The notes: generated by a model from the sequence alone, not told the origin. 64,000 bases of DNA from Astropecten irregularis (GCA_963971285.1 OZ020246.1:9593217-9657216), one strand, 5' to 3'. Positions 31,594 through 43,077 are shown, numbered from the stretch's first letter. A program made the numbers and translations.

Positions 31594-32665
31594 GTCAGCC
31601 GCCCATTCTTTCCAATTATTTTCCTTCATTTTGAGGATTATGCTTACCGATAATTGTATGTAAACAGAGACAAGATGGTGCAGGGTACCTGCGTGGATTC
31701 TTTTTTAATAGTGTCAGTCTGGATACCAGCTGAAAATAAAACTGGTCTCATGACTGACATCTCAAATACTCTATGGGATTTCTTTAGTAATGCAGTTACC
31801 TTTTCTCTGAATAGAATCCTTTTCTGCTTGGAATTCTGAATTTGTGAAAACTTTTTTTTTATTTCATGGGCAGTCCAATTTATAGATAAAATTGATGTTT
31901 GTTTATAATGTATGCGTATGTTCCTTTAATGCACCTTGATGACTATACTCAAGAAATATATGTATTTGTGATTAAAATTTTAAACGAAAAAAAAATGGTG
32001 CTTCACTCTAAAGAAGACAGGAAAACTAAAACGAGGAAATTGCTGAAATATGTATACTTGCTGCTTGACGATCTAACTGACGGTTTCTTTTATACTAAGA
32101 AGAAATGCCAAGTTTTGCAGTCTGACCCAAGGGCGTTAACAGAAATGTAATTTTGTATATGAATACGTACACAGACACTCTGAAGTGACAGGTGTATTCA
32201 AGCCTTAGCAATAATGAAGAGCCTTCATTAATTCGTGAAATTATTTCAACTGATCGTCATTTTTTTTTTTTTTTTTTTACAGCCACTGAGAGACGTGGAA
32301 ACGTGACAAAATTTTGTACAAAAACAAAAGGTTTTGCAGTTCATTTGCTTGCATTTTTTAATCAACGTCAGTACTAGAAGTTTGCTGGGGAAAAAAAATA
32401 TCAAATTATGTGTACACTTTGTTAATGGCTGCTTTAATAATAGAATAATTGTTAATGAACTGCGTATACCGGTAGATAAAATGTATCAATTGCAAGTTAT
32501 TCTGCTGAAGTCATTGGGAAGGAGACATGGCGAATCATTGTATAGTGTAGATGTGAGTTTCCGAGTCTTGACATGGTTGTGACTTTGCAGCGAGCCGCAA
32601 AGCACAGCCTTTAATATCGCCCTCTATCTTGCGGGTTTTTGTTGCTCGGGTTTTAAACTTGCAAT
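31594..32665. other. intergenic stretch
   Basis: AT-rich. An open frame at 31899-32150 (83 codons, Lys/Leu-rich) has no splice or start context that supports it. A T-run lies at about 32261-32278. Confidence 0.3.
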
Positions 32666-32902
32666 CATAGGGCGTTTACGAAACAGAGGCTCGGGCTCCA
32701 GCTCTGACATCCATGTGCTGAAAATATAAGTTGTGGTTTTTAATCGAAGCTGAAACTCTGTTTTCCTTTTCAAACCAGAGAATCTACTTCTGAACTGCAG
32801 CCAAAAGCCTCTATTTTGGTACCGGTTATTGAAGAATGGATTTATGAAATGGAACCGGAGCCTGAGACGGAGCCAGAGCCTCCGTTTCATAAATGCCCAT
32901 AG
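32666..32902. repeat. GAGCC-rich MITE family H, copy H1
   Basis: CATAGGGCGTTTACGAAAC and GTTTCATAAATGCCCATAG are inverted ends, next to GAGGCTCGGGCTCC / GGAGCCAGAGCCTCC. The internal blocks ACCAGAGAATCTACTTC and GCAGCCAAAAGCCTCTATTT recur inverted in H2. Confidence 0.75.
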
Positions 32903-34204
32903 GCAGTACTGTGCAGATAGAAGCTTCAAGATGGCAGTACTAGGCGTTACTATTTAGATTCATTGTACTAATTAAACAAGAAGTAAAGAGCCACCTGCAT
33001 ATAAATTATGCTTGACAATTCTTATTCTCTCTTTTTGGGGACAAATATTAGAATATATTATCATATCATATCTCCTTCAGTGAAGGAGAAAAAAATTGCA
33101 TTATAAATAAAAATGCAGCCCTCATCTTTCTTGACGCTTTTCAAACCAAATGGACGTTTTTTTGTGTGAACACGTACTGTACGGACTAGAAAATTAACCG
33201 AACGACTTTTGTCCTGGAATAAAATCATGATGTATTTTGAACGATTTTGATCAATAAAAAAAATCCATGTTGAATGTTATTTCAGAGATGTAGGCTTCTT
33301 CATTGTACATATGTAATTCCCTGAGTAAGGCTGCAGTTTGTATCCAGTTGCCTTGTTAACCGACCGTTCAAAGGGTACCCGGGTACATTTTCCCAGTTGG
33401 GTTAAACGAAAAGTATCTTTTTAATGGCCTTTTGTTTTAGAAACATAGGCACTTCTAGAGTTCACAAAGAAACAAAGTGTCAAGTAAGGGGCGGTGAGCA
33501 CAAATTACCACAATCTTTTGAAGATTGGACCAGCAAGCTTTAAATGCAAAAGAAAAAGCCAAACATTTTGCTATGTCTACCACTGCCAAATGTCATGACA
33601 AAAGTTTTGTCAACCAATTTCCTAAAAGACCCAAACTTACTATTTCTTTGCTTTTCTTTGTTATACAGGTAATCGTAACCGTAACCGAATTACAGATGGG
33701 TAACTGGTTACAAAATTATTCGTAAACTTACAGCCCTATCTCTGAGTGATGTATATACTTTTTATTCAAAGGAAAGCTTAAATCCATTTGATTGTGCAGA
33801 TATTTTCAGGGTTAATGTTCCTGGTTCCTCCTGTCACCCTGTTCTATCATGGAACTTGTTTTTCTGTCACACTTGCATCAACATTCTCTGGCTCTTCTTG
33901 GATGTCAAACATAAAAAAGCCGCATCCTCTTTGAGTGGTCGCCCATGTACCATTTCTCAGGTTGCAGCATTGCTAAAGTTGCGCTTACATGTGTGTGTAT
34001 CTTAAATGATAACAAAAGGTGAAGTGTTCCTCACGTTTGAATTTGATGTTTGTTTTTTTCTACATGATAAATCTGTCTGCTTGTTTGTGTGTTCTTTCTC
34101 TGCATCCAATCCTATGACCTATTTTCTTCTAAGAGTGACCTAAATTCCTATCTTTACTTCCACTAATATCTCCTTCATTTAGCCCTTTACCTGATGAGTG
34201 GCTT
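32903..34204. other. intergenic stretch
   Basis: No exon recognised. A block at about 33918-33985 (GCATCCTCTTTGAGTG ... CAGGTTGCAGCATTGCT) is repeated at about 34270-34320, so 33.9-34.6 kb contains a local duplication of the SINE S1 neighbourhood. Confidence 0.35.
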
Positions 34205-34265
34205 ATAATATTATTAGAATTCAGTCAGTTTCCCTTGTGGTTATTTGATGATTATTATAATATAT
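34205..34265 (+). repeat. SINE family S1 tail fragment
   Basis: ATTCAGTCAGTTTCCCTTGT and GGTTATTTGATGATTA match the 3' tail of S1. Confidence 0.6.
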
Positions 34266-34383
34266 TTGCATCCTCTTTGAGTGATCCCCCATGTACTGTT
34301 TCCCAGGTTGCAGCATTGCTGCATTGTATCGATGAAATGATCCTTAGGATATGGCAGTGTGTGTGTAGTTTCGTGGCTTCTGA

Positions 34384-34592
34384 CTGCCAAACGAACAAAG
34401 ATAATTGACTATTAGCTGATTAGGGACACCGCCATCATAGGGCTGGATAGCTCTGTTGGTAGAGTGCCTGTACATTATTCAGGAGGTTGCCGGTTCGAAT
34501 CCCGCTCCAGTCAATATTTCTTTGTTCACCTTTAGTCAATTACTTAAAAATTCAGTCAGTTTCCTTGTGGTTATTTGATGATTAGAATATAT
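34384..34592 (+). repeat. SINE family S1, copy S1c (near full)
   Basis: Head CTGCCAAACGAACAAAGATA, tRNA-like part with TAGCTCTGTTGGTAGAG (A box) and CCGGTTCGAATCCCG (B box), then the family tail to GGTTATTTGATGATTAGAAT. Confidence 0.85.
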
Positions 34593-35267
34593 TTAAATTT
34601 AAAAAATTTTCTGATGCGAAGCACACAATTTCAAGCTTTCATTAGATACTTAAATTGCAAAACTCTGCCAAAGATGAATTTAAACGACAAAATGTTGGCC
34701 ATTGACCCAATTGGGCAAAAATTCATACAGAGCAACCATTCTTATGCATGATTATGATTGAAATAGTGAAGATATGTACAACATTCTTATCTTTTCCCCT
34801 ATGACTAATAAAACAGAGCATCCAGCAATCAGCAGCACCATAGAATGGCTGGAAAGGCACTTTCATATGTCATCACTGTCATTCAATTACAATTTACCAT
34901 CAACAGAAGATGAAAAAACGCACTTTCCAGTGATATATTACGACACTTGGGAATTTCTAGAGATTCTTGTCAAACTAACCAGATTATAAAGCGCCCGGTT
35001 TCTCTGCGCATTAACCACTGTGAGTAAGTTAGTGTCGATCTCCATGCTTCCTGCTGAAGTTAAACGTTGAGACTGCGTCTGATTTGTGGGTTTGTTTTTG
35101 CTCAAAGGTGAGGGGTATGTTTTATCTAAATTTCCTCAGTGCATCAACATAAATGGAGAAAAAAGCTAAGTCATGGGCTTAGCAATAACATGTACGCAAG
35201 GTATGAGGCTAGGGTTAAAACAAGACGAAATTCTCCTGTGAAATCGCTTTATCAGCTGGAGTCGGTT
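34593..35267. other. intergenic stretch, no clear content
   Basis: Nothing recognised beyond short open frames. Confidence 0.3.
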
Positions 35268-35570
35268 TTAAGTTAGTATCATACTTTGGTAAAAACCAAA
35301 ACAGAAATGTTCACAGATTTATCTGTAACTTACAGGGTATGAAGATGTTGTGGTAGAAAAATTCTGTTACAATTTTTCCGCCTGAAATGGTGTATTTATC
35401 CAGAAATTAGTATGTTTGATCTTTTAAAAGATCAAAAATAAAAGAGAAAAGTTGGCACCGTGTATGGGACTCAAATTTTCACAGATGACTGTAACTGTAT
35501 CTGTCTTGATATTGTTTTCCCATGAATCTGTATTTCTTTGATAAAAACCAAAGTATGATATTACCTTTAA
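35268..35570 (-). repeat. MITE family A, copy A5
   Basis: Inverse orientation, TTAA on both sides, with a deletion of about 60 bases between the central palindrome and the AAAAGTTGGCACCG block. Confidence 0.9.
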
Positions 35571-36738
35571 ACTGCAAACACTGGTAGCAATTGAATTAGG
35601 TTTTACCATTGTGTAGTTTGTTTAATAAATATTTTGTATCGTTGGTGAGTTATTCATTTTTCATATTGTTGGCTTGCATTAATATGAGGGCACATTTTTT
35701 GATGACATTATTTTCCTCAACTTTGCTGTCTTTTGTCACTTTCTGATAATTTTTTTTAATATATCGTTGTCCAAAGGTTCGCAATAAACACATCTTGAAA
35801 ATTTGGTTAGTTATCTTTTTTAGATCAAGGCAGGTTCTTCATACTAAAGCTGAATTGAACTTCAGACAGCAGGCCTAATTATGGCCGATATATTTGTCGC
35901 TTGGCCTCTTTCGCTGCGACCATAATGCAAATTTGACAGGTAATAGCAGTAGTACATGTACACACACCCAACTGATTTACACCAAGGTACAATCACTTAG
36001 GGCATTTGAAGGAAATGGGTTCCTTCTGCTGCTAACCGTCTGGTTCCTGCCTCTCATGCTCCACAGTCATGGTGATGACAATTTATTTCCCTCTGACCCC
36101 TCCTCCTGTACGCTGACACTGTAAAGTGCAATGACATGAATCTGATATAATTTGACTAGGGGAGGAAAAATAGGTTTATGCATCCTTCCCTGGTATCTGA
36201 CTCTCCTCACAATGTGCTTGGCATACTGGGGTACAAAATAAAGTCAGAGTACCAGACGTGTTTCACATTCTACAGGCAAATGCTTTTAATGCTTCACATG
36301 AACACTTTCAAAGCTCTCCAGGGAATTAGACATAGTAAAATGAAAGTATATTTTAGGAAAACCAGCCGTGGAACAGATTACCCACACAGTCGGCCATTGA
36401 CACTTGGAAATATCACCACGGAGACCAAAGGAAAGCCAGCCAATTACACTGTCTCTAATCCCTCATTACCTGTTGTTGGAGCTTGTTAGCATTTACCGTA
36501 CATTTTGCCAACGGAAATGATGCTTTTTCTGGCAATTTTTCATGATCTGTTAGTCAGAATGAACATTATAAAGCAAAGTGTTCAAACATTTAATGTACAG
36601 ATTGCTGGTAATTATTTTATGTCTCAGGAAGACCAAGGCCTATAGACCCATTAAGAGCAAAATTGCTGTAATGTAAAGAAGCCAAATAGTTTTTTCTTAA
36701 TATTATGTTCCACTTGGACTGATTGTGCAGACATTTTC
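35571..36738. other. intergenic stretch
   Basis: No exon supported. An open frame of 103 codons at 36178-36489 lacks coding-like context. Confidence 0.3.
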
Positions 36739-36878
36739 CAATGGGAGACTTTTGGAGAGTCGGTCTTGAGTCAACAGCGCACGCGCAAACCATGCTTGCG
36801 CAAATGTGAGCATGCGCGGGTTGTATTGCGCGTGCATGCGCTGTTGACTCAAGACCGACTCTCCAAAAGTCTCCCATT
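36739..36878. repeat. foldback MITE family B, copy B3 (best preserved)
   Basis: AATGGGAGACTTTTGGAGAG and CTCTCCAAAAGTCTCCCATT are perfect inverted repeats that continue through TCGGTCTTGAGTCAACAGCG. Only about 60 central bases are unpaired. Confidence 0.9.
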
Positions 36879-37003
36879 AAGGCATGGTCCTTGGTATAAT
36901 GTGCTGAATCAGACACAGTACCTTCACTAATGTGTATTGCATTGATTACTGTAAATGAATCAAGAATTCCAAGCTGACAAGTAACTGTGAATGTGCCTTC
37001 ATA

Positions 37004-37373
37004 TTAAAGGTTGTATCATACTTTGGTAAGAGACCAAATCAAAACAGAAATGTTCACAGATTTACGTATAACTTACAGGGTATGAAGATGGTGGTGGTAG
37101 AAACATACCGTTAAAATGTTACCGCCTGAAATGGTGTATTTATCCAGAAATTGGTAAAACAACGACTGAAAATCTTTTTGATCTTTTAAAAGATCAAAAA
37201 TAAAAGAGAAAACACTTAAGAAATACTGTGACCGTTTTCCACGATTTTCTCAAAAAGTGGGCACCGTATGGGACAGAAATTTTCACAGATGACTGTTACT
37301 GTATCTTCCTTGATATTTTTGCCCATGAATCTGTACTTCTTTAACAAAAACCAAAGTATGATATTAACTTTAA
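37004..37373 (-). repeat. MITE family A, copy A6 (near full length)
   Basis: Inverse orientation with TTAA at both ends. Complete central palindrome. Confidence 0.9.
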
Positions 37374-37782
37374 AGGCAACTTGTAAATGATTGTTGCATT
37401 TACCAGTTACACTTCATAAAATGAACCTAAGTATGTATTTACATCTTAAATGGCTGTAATTTTAACATCACTAGAATCACAGGTACAGAATTAACTTCAC
37501 AATCAATTCATATGGCCCCTTTTTGATCTTTACATTGCCTAAGGTTTTCCAGATTTATTACTTAGTGAAAAATCATTATTTCAAAAATACAAAAGTTGTG
37601 AAAAAATACAAATACAGAGTTAAAAAAAAGGAAGTATTTTTACATGATATTATTGGAGTTAGTATGTATTTACGTAAATAAAATTAAAAAGGCACAATAT
37701 ATGGAGCTAAAATTACAGGTATTGAATATTGATACATTTCTCTTGAAAGGCCAAAGTTTACCTTCTTACATTTTGAATGCGA
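37374..37782. other. intergenic stretch, no clear content
   Basis: A/T-rich with an A-run at about 37625. Nothing recognised. Confidence 0.3.
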
Positions 37783-37988
37783 TACACGGGTTTACACTTC
37801 CAAAAAAGCGCATGCGAGGTAGTGCCTCGTTTTGAAGTCGCGATCAAAACTGCCGAAGTGTAAACCCGTGTATTGTCTTCGACAATGGACGGGCTTACAC
37901 TTAGAAAAGTGCGCACGCGTGGAAGTGCCTCGTTTCGAAGTTGCGATCAAAATCCAAGATGGCCGCCATGGTGTAAACCCGTGTATTG
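37783..37988. repeat. two tandem foldback units, family I
   Basis: Unit 1 (37783-37873) runs TACACGGGTTTACACTTC ... GAAGTGTAAACCCGTGTA. Unit 2 (37886-37988) runs GACGGGCTTACACTTAG ... GGTGTAAACCCGTGTATT. Both share AGTGCCTCGTTT and GCGATCAAAA inside, so one is a copy of the other in the same orientation. Confidence 0.8.
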
Positions 37989-39244
37989 TTGTAAGTTCCA
38001 TGAATCCATGAATCTGTGGTATTCATGTGACGCATTCTATAAGCCTATAACTCCATTGGCATTTTGGCTGATATCAAGAACCTTTCTGAATCCACCAAAT
38101 CCAAAAACTGTGCAGCACAATAAAAGGTGGTTCTTTAACCCTAGTCTCCAGGTATACTGACAAGGGACCTTATCGGGTCCACCAAAAGCCAAACAATACC
38201 CTTAACTTGGACAATACCAAGTCCCAATAATTATTAAGTTACAGTTCTCTCACCCAACAGTCCTACGTGATTCTAAGCCAAACAGTACCTGGGGTGGATT
38301 GTAACAAATGTGGGGTATTTTAGGGTATATTAATACTGTTTGATTGATTAAAATATACAATACTGTTGCATACATTGTTTCATTATACATGTACATTTGT
38401 TTAAAGCAGAAGAAAAACAACAAAAAACATTTAAACGTAAAAAAGAACGCACTAGTAAATATATACAGCTTTAGCCATGCAGGGTTTTGGTTGGCTATTT
38501 ATATTTATTTAAGAGGAAAAAAAACTAGGACAAATTCAGTTCAATGCACTAAATACCAGTGTCACTTTCCATATCACATAGGGACACTTTAAATACTTAT
38601 TTAGCTGTGAATGCATAGTACATTAATCTGTTGTAAATTGCAGCTACGGTACTTTCAACCTGATAATATTGATTAAATTCCACTTCCATAGGTTCTAACT
38701 TGGCACTTTTCAACAAAAATTCCCATATCTCGAGTCAATCAAGACAATTCTATCTTTTGTACTGGCTGGTTGGACCAGTACGTCTGACTTTAGGCAAGCT
38801 TGCCAACATTTTCGCTGGTCTGCAAATCATTGGGTACTTCTGTTGCCATTTGTTGCTTTGATTCTTAGCACTAAGGCACATTTGTTTTCATGCAAGTTTA
38901 CTGCATGTGCATATTAACGTTGATTCCATCTACATGTACATCTCATAATCTGGTTCTTCTGTGATTGGACTCAAGTTGGCAACTACAAGTTGCCAATTTT
39001 GGTAGCACAATATTTGGACTAGGCAGCTAGGCTTGTTTGAGAAGGGACTGGTCCACAAGCATTAACTGGTTTTTGGTCAGGCAATTGACGTTTTAAGTTT
39101 GAGCCTTGCTTTAAAACCTAGCAGGGAGATGCTCTATTCATCTCCCACCCCACCCACCCTACCCTACACCACCCCTTTCAATAAATTACTTACTGTACAC
39201 ATGTGCCACACCTTCCACCCAACCCCTTCCACCGCGCCCATCCC
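37989..39244. other. intergenic and TWSG1 3' flank
   Basis: Includes the 3' UTR of the - strand TWSG1 gene, of unknown length. No clear AATAAA close behind the stop codon was found on the - strand. Confidence 0.3.
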
Positions 39245-39471
39245 TCAGTAGTCGTCAATGGGGCACGCCTTACACAGCGGTTCGTTCTTGCCGTAGCTGA
39301 GACAGGTCTCGCCCACGCACTCGCAGCAGCCGTTGTGGAACCAGCGCTGCTTGGCTGAACCCATGGAGCTGCATGTCGTCTGGCATTTCTCCAAGGATGT
39401 GCAGTCATGCATGTAGGCAACAATGCACTCCTCTGTGTTAGAGGTGTTGCTAGTCGCAGCAATTGGTGTTT
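39245..39471 (-). CDS. TWSG1: TWSG1 last coding exon (residues 137-211)
   Basis: Acceptor TTTCTTTATAG; stop TGA at 39247-39245. Encodes the C-terminal Cys-rich domain and ends CKACPIDDY. Confidence 0.92.
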
Positions 39472-41449
39472 CTATAAAGAAAAATGTCAATTTACCTGGG
39501 TAATTTTTTTTTTTGTCATTGCAGGTGTTCAGAAATAACACAACCCAGTTAGCTGTGCCAAATGGATTTTGAGGTAAATCATTCTACTGATTTGGGAGTC
39601 AGGTTGGCGTAGTGGTTCTTTCCTCGCCTTTCACCTCTGTGGACTGGGTTCAAGTCCGGCTCGGTTCACAAGTGGATTGGGTTTTCAGTCCCTGCCTGAC
39701 TCCGTGGGTTTTACCCAGAATATTACTCTGGGGTTTTCCTCCCACCTCTAAAACTGTATCTTCTTCTCATCATCTTTCCATAACAGGTTTCATCAGGCTT
39801 TCAAGCTACAGTGCCTAGGGCACTTTTGAGGAATCCTTGGTGTCATTACCAGAAATAAATAAATAATAAGAATACATTTGTTTAGTTGTGGATAATTTTG
39901 ACTAACGTTAAGCTGGAAAGTGGTATGGTATTTCAGAAGGCATAGATTTAAATACCACTTTCCTCAGGTTTCTAAGTTCACCTTTAGACATTTTCATTTA
40001 AATTACATATCTTCCTTCCTCCTTGAACAAAATCAATCAACCACAAATTGTATTTAGAGCTTAAGCAATTTTATAAGAAATATTTTGGCATGCTCACGTG
40101 AGTTCTGAAAATGGATGAGTAAAAATCACTTAGAGTGTAAGTACCAGGCATGCGAGAGGACAAAAAAGGAGTTAAATTTGAAGCTTGTTTATTTTTCATA
40201 TCAGGTCAATTTTACCTGTCGGAAGGAAGAGTATCCCCTGATCCTTGGGGCTGAGGGTGAAGGAGGTCCATCTCAGGTTGGGGTCTTGGGATGCTTCCAG
40301 GCTGGTCAGGGCGTTGAAGAGAGACGGGAAGGACACCAGGTCTACCAGGGTACTCAAACGCCAGGACGGGATTGGATCTTCACCTTTGGCTCGACACAAC
40401 CCTGAATAAGGTAAGAATAAGTTTCAATAGACAAGAGGAAAATGGCACCCAAAGTTGCTCTTTTCATCGGAAAACCATGAGTATCTATCTACCTTTTCCT
40501 AATGTGATCTCACAATTTGCCTTGGTACCTTTAACGGTAATATCATACTTTGGTTTTTATCAAAGAAATTCAGATTCATGGGCAAAAATATCAAGACAGA
40601 TACAGTAACAGTCATCTGTGAAAATTTCAGTCCCATACGGTGCCCACTTGTTGAGAAAACAGTGAAAAACTGCCACAGTATTTCTTAAAGGTACATGTAT
40701 AGTATCATACTTTGGTTTTTGTCAAAGAATTTCAGATTCATGGGCAAAAATATCAAGACAGATACAGTATTTCTTAAGTCTTTTCTCGTTTATTTTTTAT
40801 CTTTTAAAAGATCTAAAAGATCAAACAGATTTTCGGTCGATGTTTGACTAATTTCTGGATAAATACACCATTTCAGGCGGAAAGATTTTAACGGTATGTT
40901 TCTACCACCACCATATTCATACCCTGTAAGTTATACGTAAATCTGTGAACATTTCTGTTTCGGTCTCTTACCAAAGTATGATACTACCTTTAAATCTGTT
41001 TTCTGCTGCTCATGTATATCTATTTCCTTCAATGTTTATGCTTAGCTATTCGCTTGACAGTTTGTTTACTTATTCATTCCACATTGCATGTGAATTTCTT
41101 GTTTATTTACTTCAACATTCCTTTGTTGTTTGTTTACATCTATGTCTGTTTGTTTGTTTGTTTGTATATATCTGCCATTGTTTACTAGTAGTGTTCTGTT
41201 TGAGTGAATTCTAAAAACTGCCGTACCTGTGCAGCTGCAGCATTCTTCCCAGTGGGTAGCCAAGCAGCGCGAGCAGTTCAGGCAACAGCTGCAGTTCTCG
41301 GCATCATAGCTGCAGCCGCAGGAACCAATCAGCTGACACTTGCTGACCTCCGAGGCGCACTTGTGCTCATTGCATCCTGTGATGTTGCCAATGGCAATGA
41401 CCCAGAGAACGCCCATCAGGGCAAGGGTCAGGCAGTATCTGTCAATCAT
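39245..41449 (-). CDS. TWSG1: Twisted gastrulation BMP signalling modulator
   Basis: Three coding exons on the - strand (41449-41227, 40401-40216, 39471-39245) join in phase 1 to give 211 residues, close to the ~223 of vertebrate TWSG1. Residues 1-25 form a signal peptide (LTLALMGVLWVIAIG). The N-terminal Cys-rich domain reads CNEHKCASEVSKC ... CSCCLNCSRCLATHWEECC, the family pattern. The middle holds FPSLFNALTSLE, as in vertebrate PSLFRALTEGD. The C-terminal domain reads CTSLEKCQTTCSSMGSAKQR and WFHNGCCECVG. The family is secreted, binds BMP ligands and chordin, and shapes dorsoventral BMP gradients. NIT near residue 22 lies at the signal cleavage region; NTS within SNTSN in exon 3 is a possible N-glycosylation site. 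The gene looks intact. Confidence 0.95.
39596..39866 (+). repeat. SINE family S2, copy S2b
   Basis: GTTGGCGTAGTGGTTCTTTC (A-box part) and GGGTTCAAGTCCGGC (B box), same body as S2a, ending in AATAAATAAATAAT. Lies in TWSG1 intron 2, opposite strand to the gene. Confidence 0.85.
40216..40401 (-). CDS. TWSG1: TWSG1 middle coding exon (residues 75-136)
   Basis: Acceptor TTATTCAG, donor GACAG|GTAAAA, 186 nt, phase 1 at both ends. Encodes GLCRAKGEDPIPSW and the variable centre of the protein. Confidence 0.9.
40531..40688 (+). repeat. MITE family A, left half (copy A7)
   Basis: Begins TTAACGGTAATATCATACTT and runs to the internal CAGTATTTCTTAA, where copy A8 starts at the same TTAA. Confidence 0.85.
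40685..40993 (+). repeat. MITE family A, copy A8
   Basis: Starts at the TTAA inside A7 and ends at TTAA 40990-40993. It lacks the AACAGTCATCTGTG to CAGCCAC segment and has an ACATGTAT insertion in the left terminal repeat. Confidence 0.85.
40994..41226. other. TWSG1 intron 1 remainder
   Basis: T-rich with a (TTTG)n tract at about 41148-41163; nothing else recognised. Confidence 0.4.
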
Positions 41450-41470
41450 GCTTGTTGGACTTGGTTGGTT
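41227..41470 (-). CDS. TWSG1: TWSG1 exon with start codon (residues 1-74)
   Basis: The - strand acceptor CCTTTCCTTTCCCGTTTTAG ends just before 41470, then 21 bases of leader and ATG at 41449-41447. Donor CACAG|GTACGG, phase 1. An acceptor before the ATG shows that a further upstream non-coding exon exists. Confidence 0.9.
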
Positions 41471-41635
41471 CTAAAACGGGAAAGGAAAGGCAAAGAAATA
41501 ATCCAGAGTTTTCAAATGTATATATTGAACATTTGGGTTTTAAACACATTCCTCCATGATATAGCCTTTCTAAATTCCTTTGCATGAGGAAATACATTCT
41601 TTTTCTCAATCCTTCTGTATCACACAATCTTTCAA

Positions 41636-41780
41636 TGCCAAACGAACAAAGATAATTGACTATTGGGGGCCATCACCAATGTAGGGCTGGATGGCTCAGT
41701 TGGTAGAGCACCTGTACGGTACTCAGGAGGTCACCAGTTCGAATCCCGCTCCAGTCAATTTTTCTTTGTTTACTTTTCAG
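41636..41780 (+). repeat. SINE family S1, copy S1d
   Basis: Best A box of the family (TGGCTCAGTTGGTAGAGCAC) and CCAGTTCGAATCCCGC as B box. The cloverleaf is not intact (stem mismatches, C at position 33), so it is a SINE head and not a tRNA gene. Confidence 0.85.
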
Positions 41781-42017
41781 TGACACAATCTTTCTGTCGG
41801 AACAGTGAGGGGAATTAATTGTGTGCAGTGTAAAAACCCATGTTGTTCTGTTGTTAGACTCAAATATGATACAGTGTACCAGGAATGCAACAGTTTGCAG
41901 TAAAGTCTCACTCATCTCTGTATGCACATTATGTACAGGAATGAGTAAGACTTGTGGTGACACCATGTATAATACTCTTTAAGGAAGGTGTGGTCCTGAA
42001 AAGGACCGATGAGGGTG

Positions 42018-42066
42018 GATTCTCGACGTTTCGACAAGTGTGCTCTAGTCTTCCTCAGGAGAGAGA
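42018..42066 (-). ncRNA. hammerhead ribozyme-like motif in R3, left arm
   Basis: On the - strand: TCTC, CTGAGGA, stem II GACTAG / CTTGTC with one mismatch and loop AGCACA, GAAAC, GTC, GAGA. Same order as at 5205-5252, with the core intact. Confidence 0.55.
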
Positions 42067-42072
42067 CGACTC

Positions 42073-42112
42073 TTCTGAGGAGAGCACACTTGTCGAAACG
42101 TCGAGAATCTAC
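42073..42112 (+). ncRNA. partial hammerhead-like motif in R3, right arm
   Basis: CTGAGGA is followed directly by GAGCACACTTGTC, then GAAACGTCGAGA. The 5' strand of stem II is missing, so this copy cannot fold like its partner. Confidence 0.45.
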
Positions 42113-42196
42113 TCTCATCAGTCCTTTTCAGGACCATGCATCTTCCTAAAAGAGTATTATACATGGTGTCACCGCAAGCCTTACTCATTCTAGTCT

Positions 42197-43077
42197 CTCC
42201 ACCATGCAAAACTTCAAACCCTTCTTCAAATTATGCACAGCATCCAAAAACAGGTGGACTGTACACCTGTACTGAAACTCAAACATAAGCAATGTTGGGA
42301 AAGAAAAAAAATTCCTGATTCATGCAAAGGAACACAAATGACACCAATTCAATCTTTCCGTCGTAGAGCATTCAAAAAAAAAAAATGTCAGCTGTGATGA
42401 ATTGTTTGACTAATTAAATCACGCATGATTCATATATAGATCTATGGCCGCCTTTCGATGTGTCTCTTTAAGCATTTTTCATTTTGGATGTTCTGTAGTA
42501 CTTCATTCCTTCCCAAGTTAACTGATTGTAGGCCTGTGGGAATTGAACTGCAGGATATGATAAAAATTGGTGGCTACCGACTTGAGGAAGTTATTTTAAC
42601 CCTAATGCAAGCCTTGTTGATGCTGACAAACCTTAGGGGAAATGGTTGCGGTGGGTGGGGGGTTAAGAACGAAGGGTGGGGTTTACTTTGTAAGCATCGG
42701 TGCGTTGAGGATATAATTAAAGCTAAGGTGATACATCAATGGTCCTAACTCCCTCTGGAGATTTGGCTCAGAACTCTCCTGCATAGTCTGCCGAAATCCC
42801 ACATTTTTTTATGTAGCATGACAATGCTGATTGATTAAACCCATACACACATGATATACTTCACCAATATCATCTGGAATCCATCAGAATCCATTGGGAG
42901 ACATCAAATAGATTTATAACAGAACATTTGATGCTGCCTGCAATCACATGATTATTTGTCAAGTCCGGAATCCGTCCAAACACTACCAAACTCATTTTGA
43001 TTTGGACTGATGGATAATGTTCAAGGCACATGGCTTCAACACTCCGTGTCCAAAGATTTGAGGCTTTGCATGATCAC
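42197..43077. other. non-coding stretch, no clear content
   Basis: Short open frames only. Would be intronic if TWSG1 starts near 54.7 kb. Confidence 0.3.

Larger units (their letters stand above)
41939..42196. repeat. long foldback with two inverted ribozyme-like motifs (R3)
   Basis: Arms of about 110 bases (GAATGAGTAAGACTTGTGGT at left, GCAAGCCTTACTCATTC at right) enclose about 35 unpaired bases. Each arm carries GACACCATGTATAATACTCT, GGTCCTGAAAAGGACC-type sequence and the ribozyme-like region. A partial copy of one arm is R1 at 5085. Confidence 0.85.

Noticed and set aside
36178-36489. 103-codon open frame on the + strand
   Set aside because: No coding bias or splice context; probably chance.
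41683-41757. tRNA gene
   Set aside because: A and B boxes are good, but the acceptor and T stems have mismatches, the base before the anticodon is C, and the same unit with the same tail recurs. It is a SINE head.
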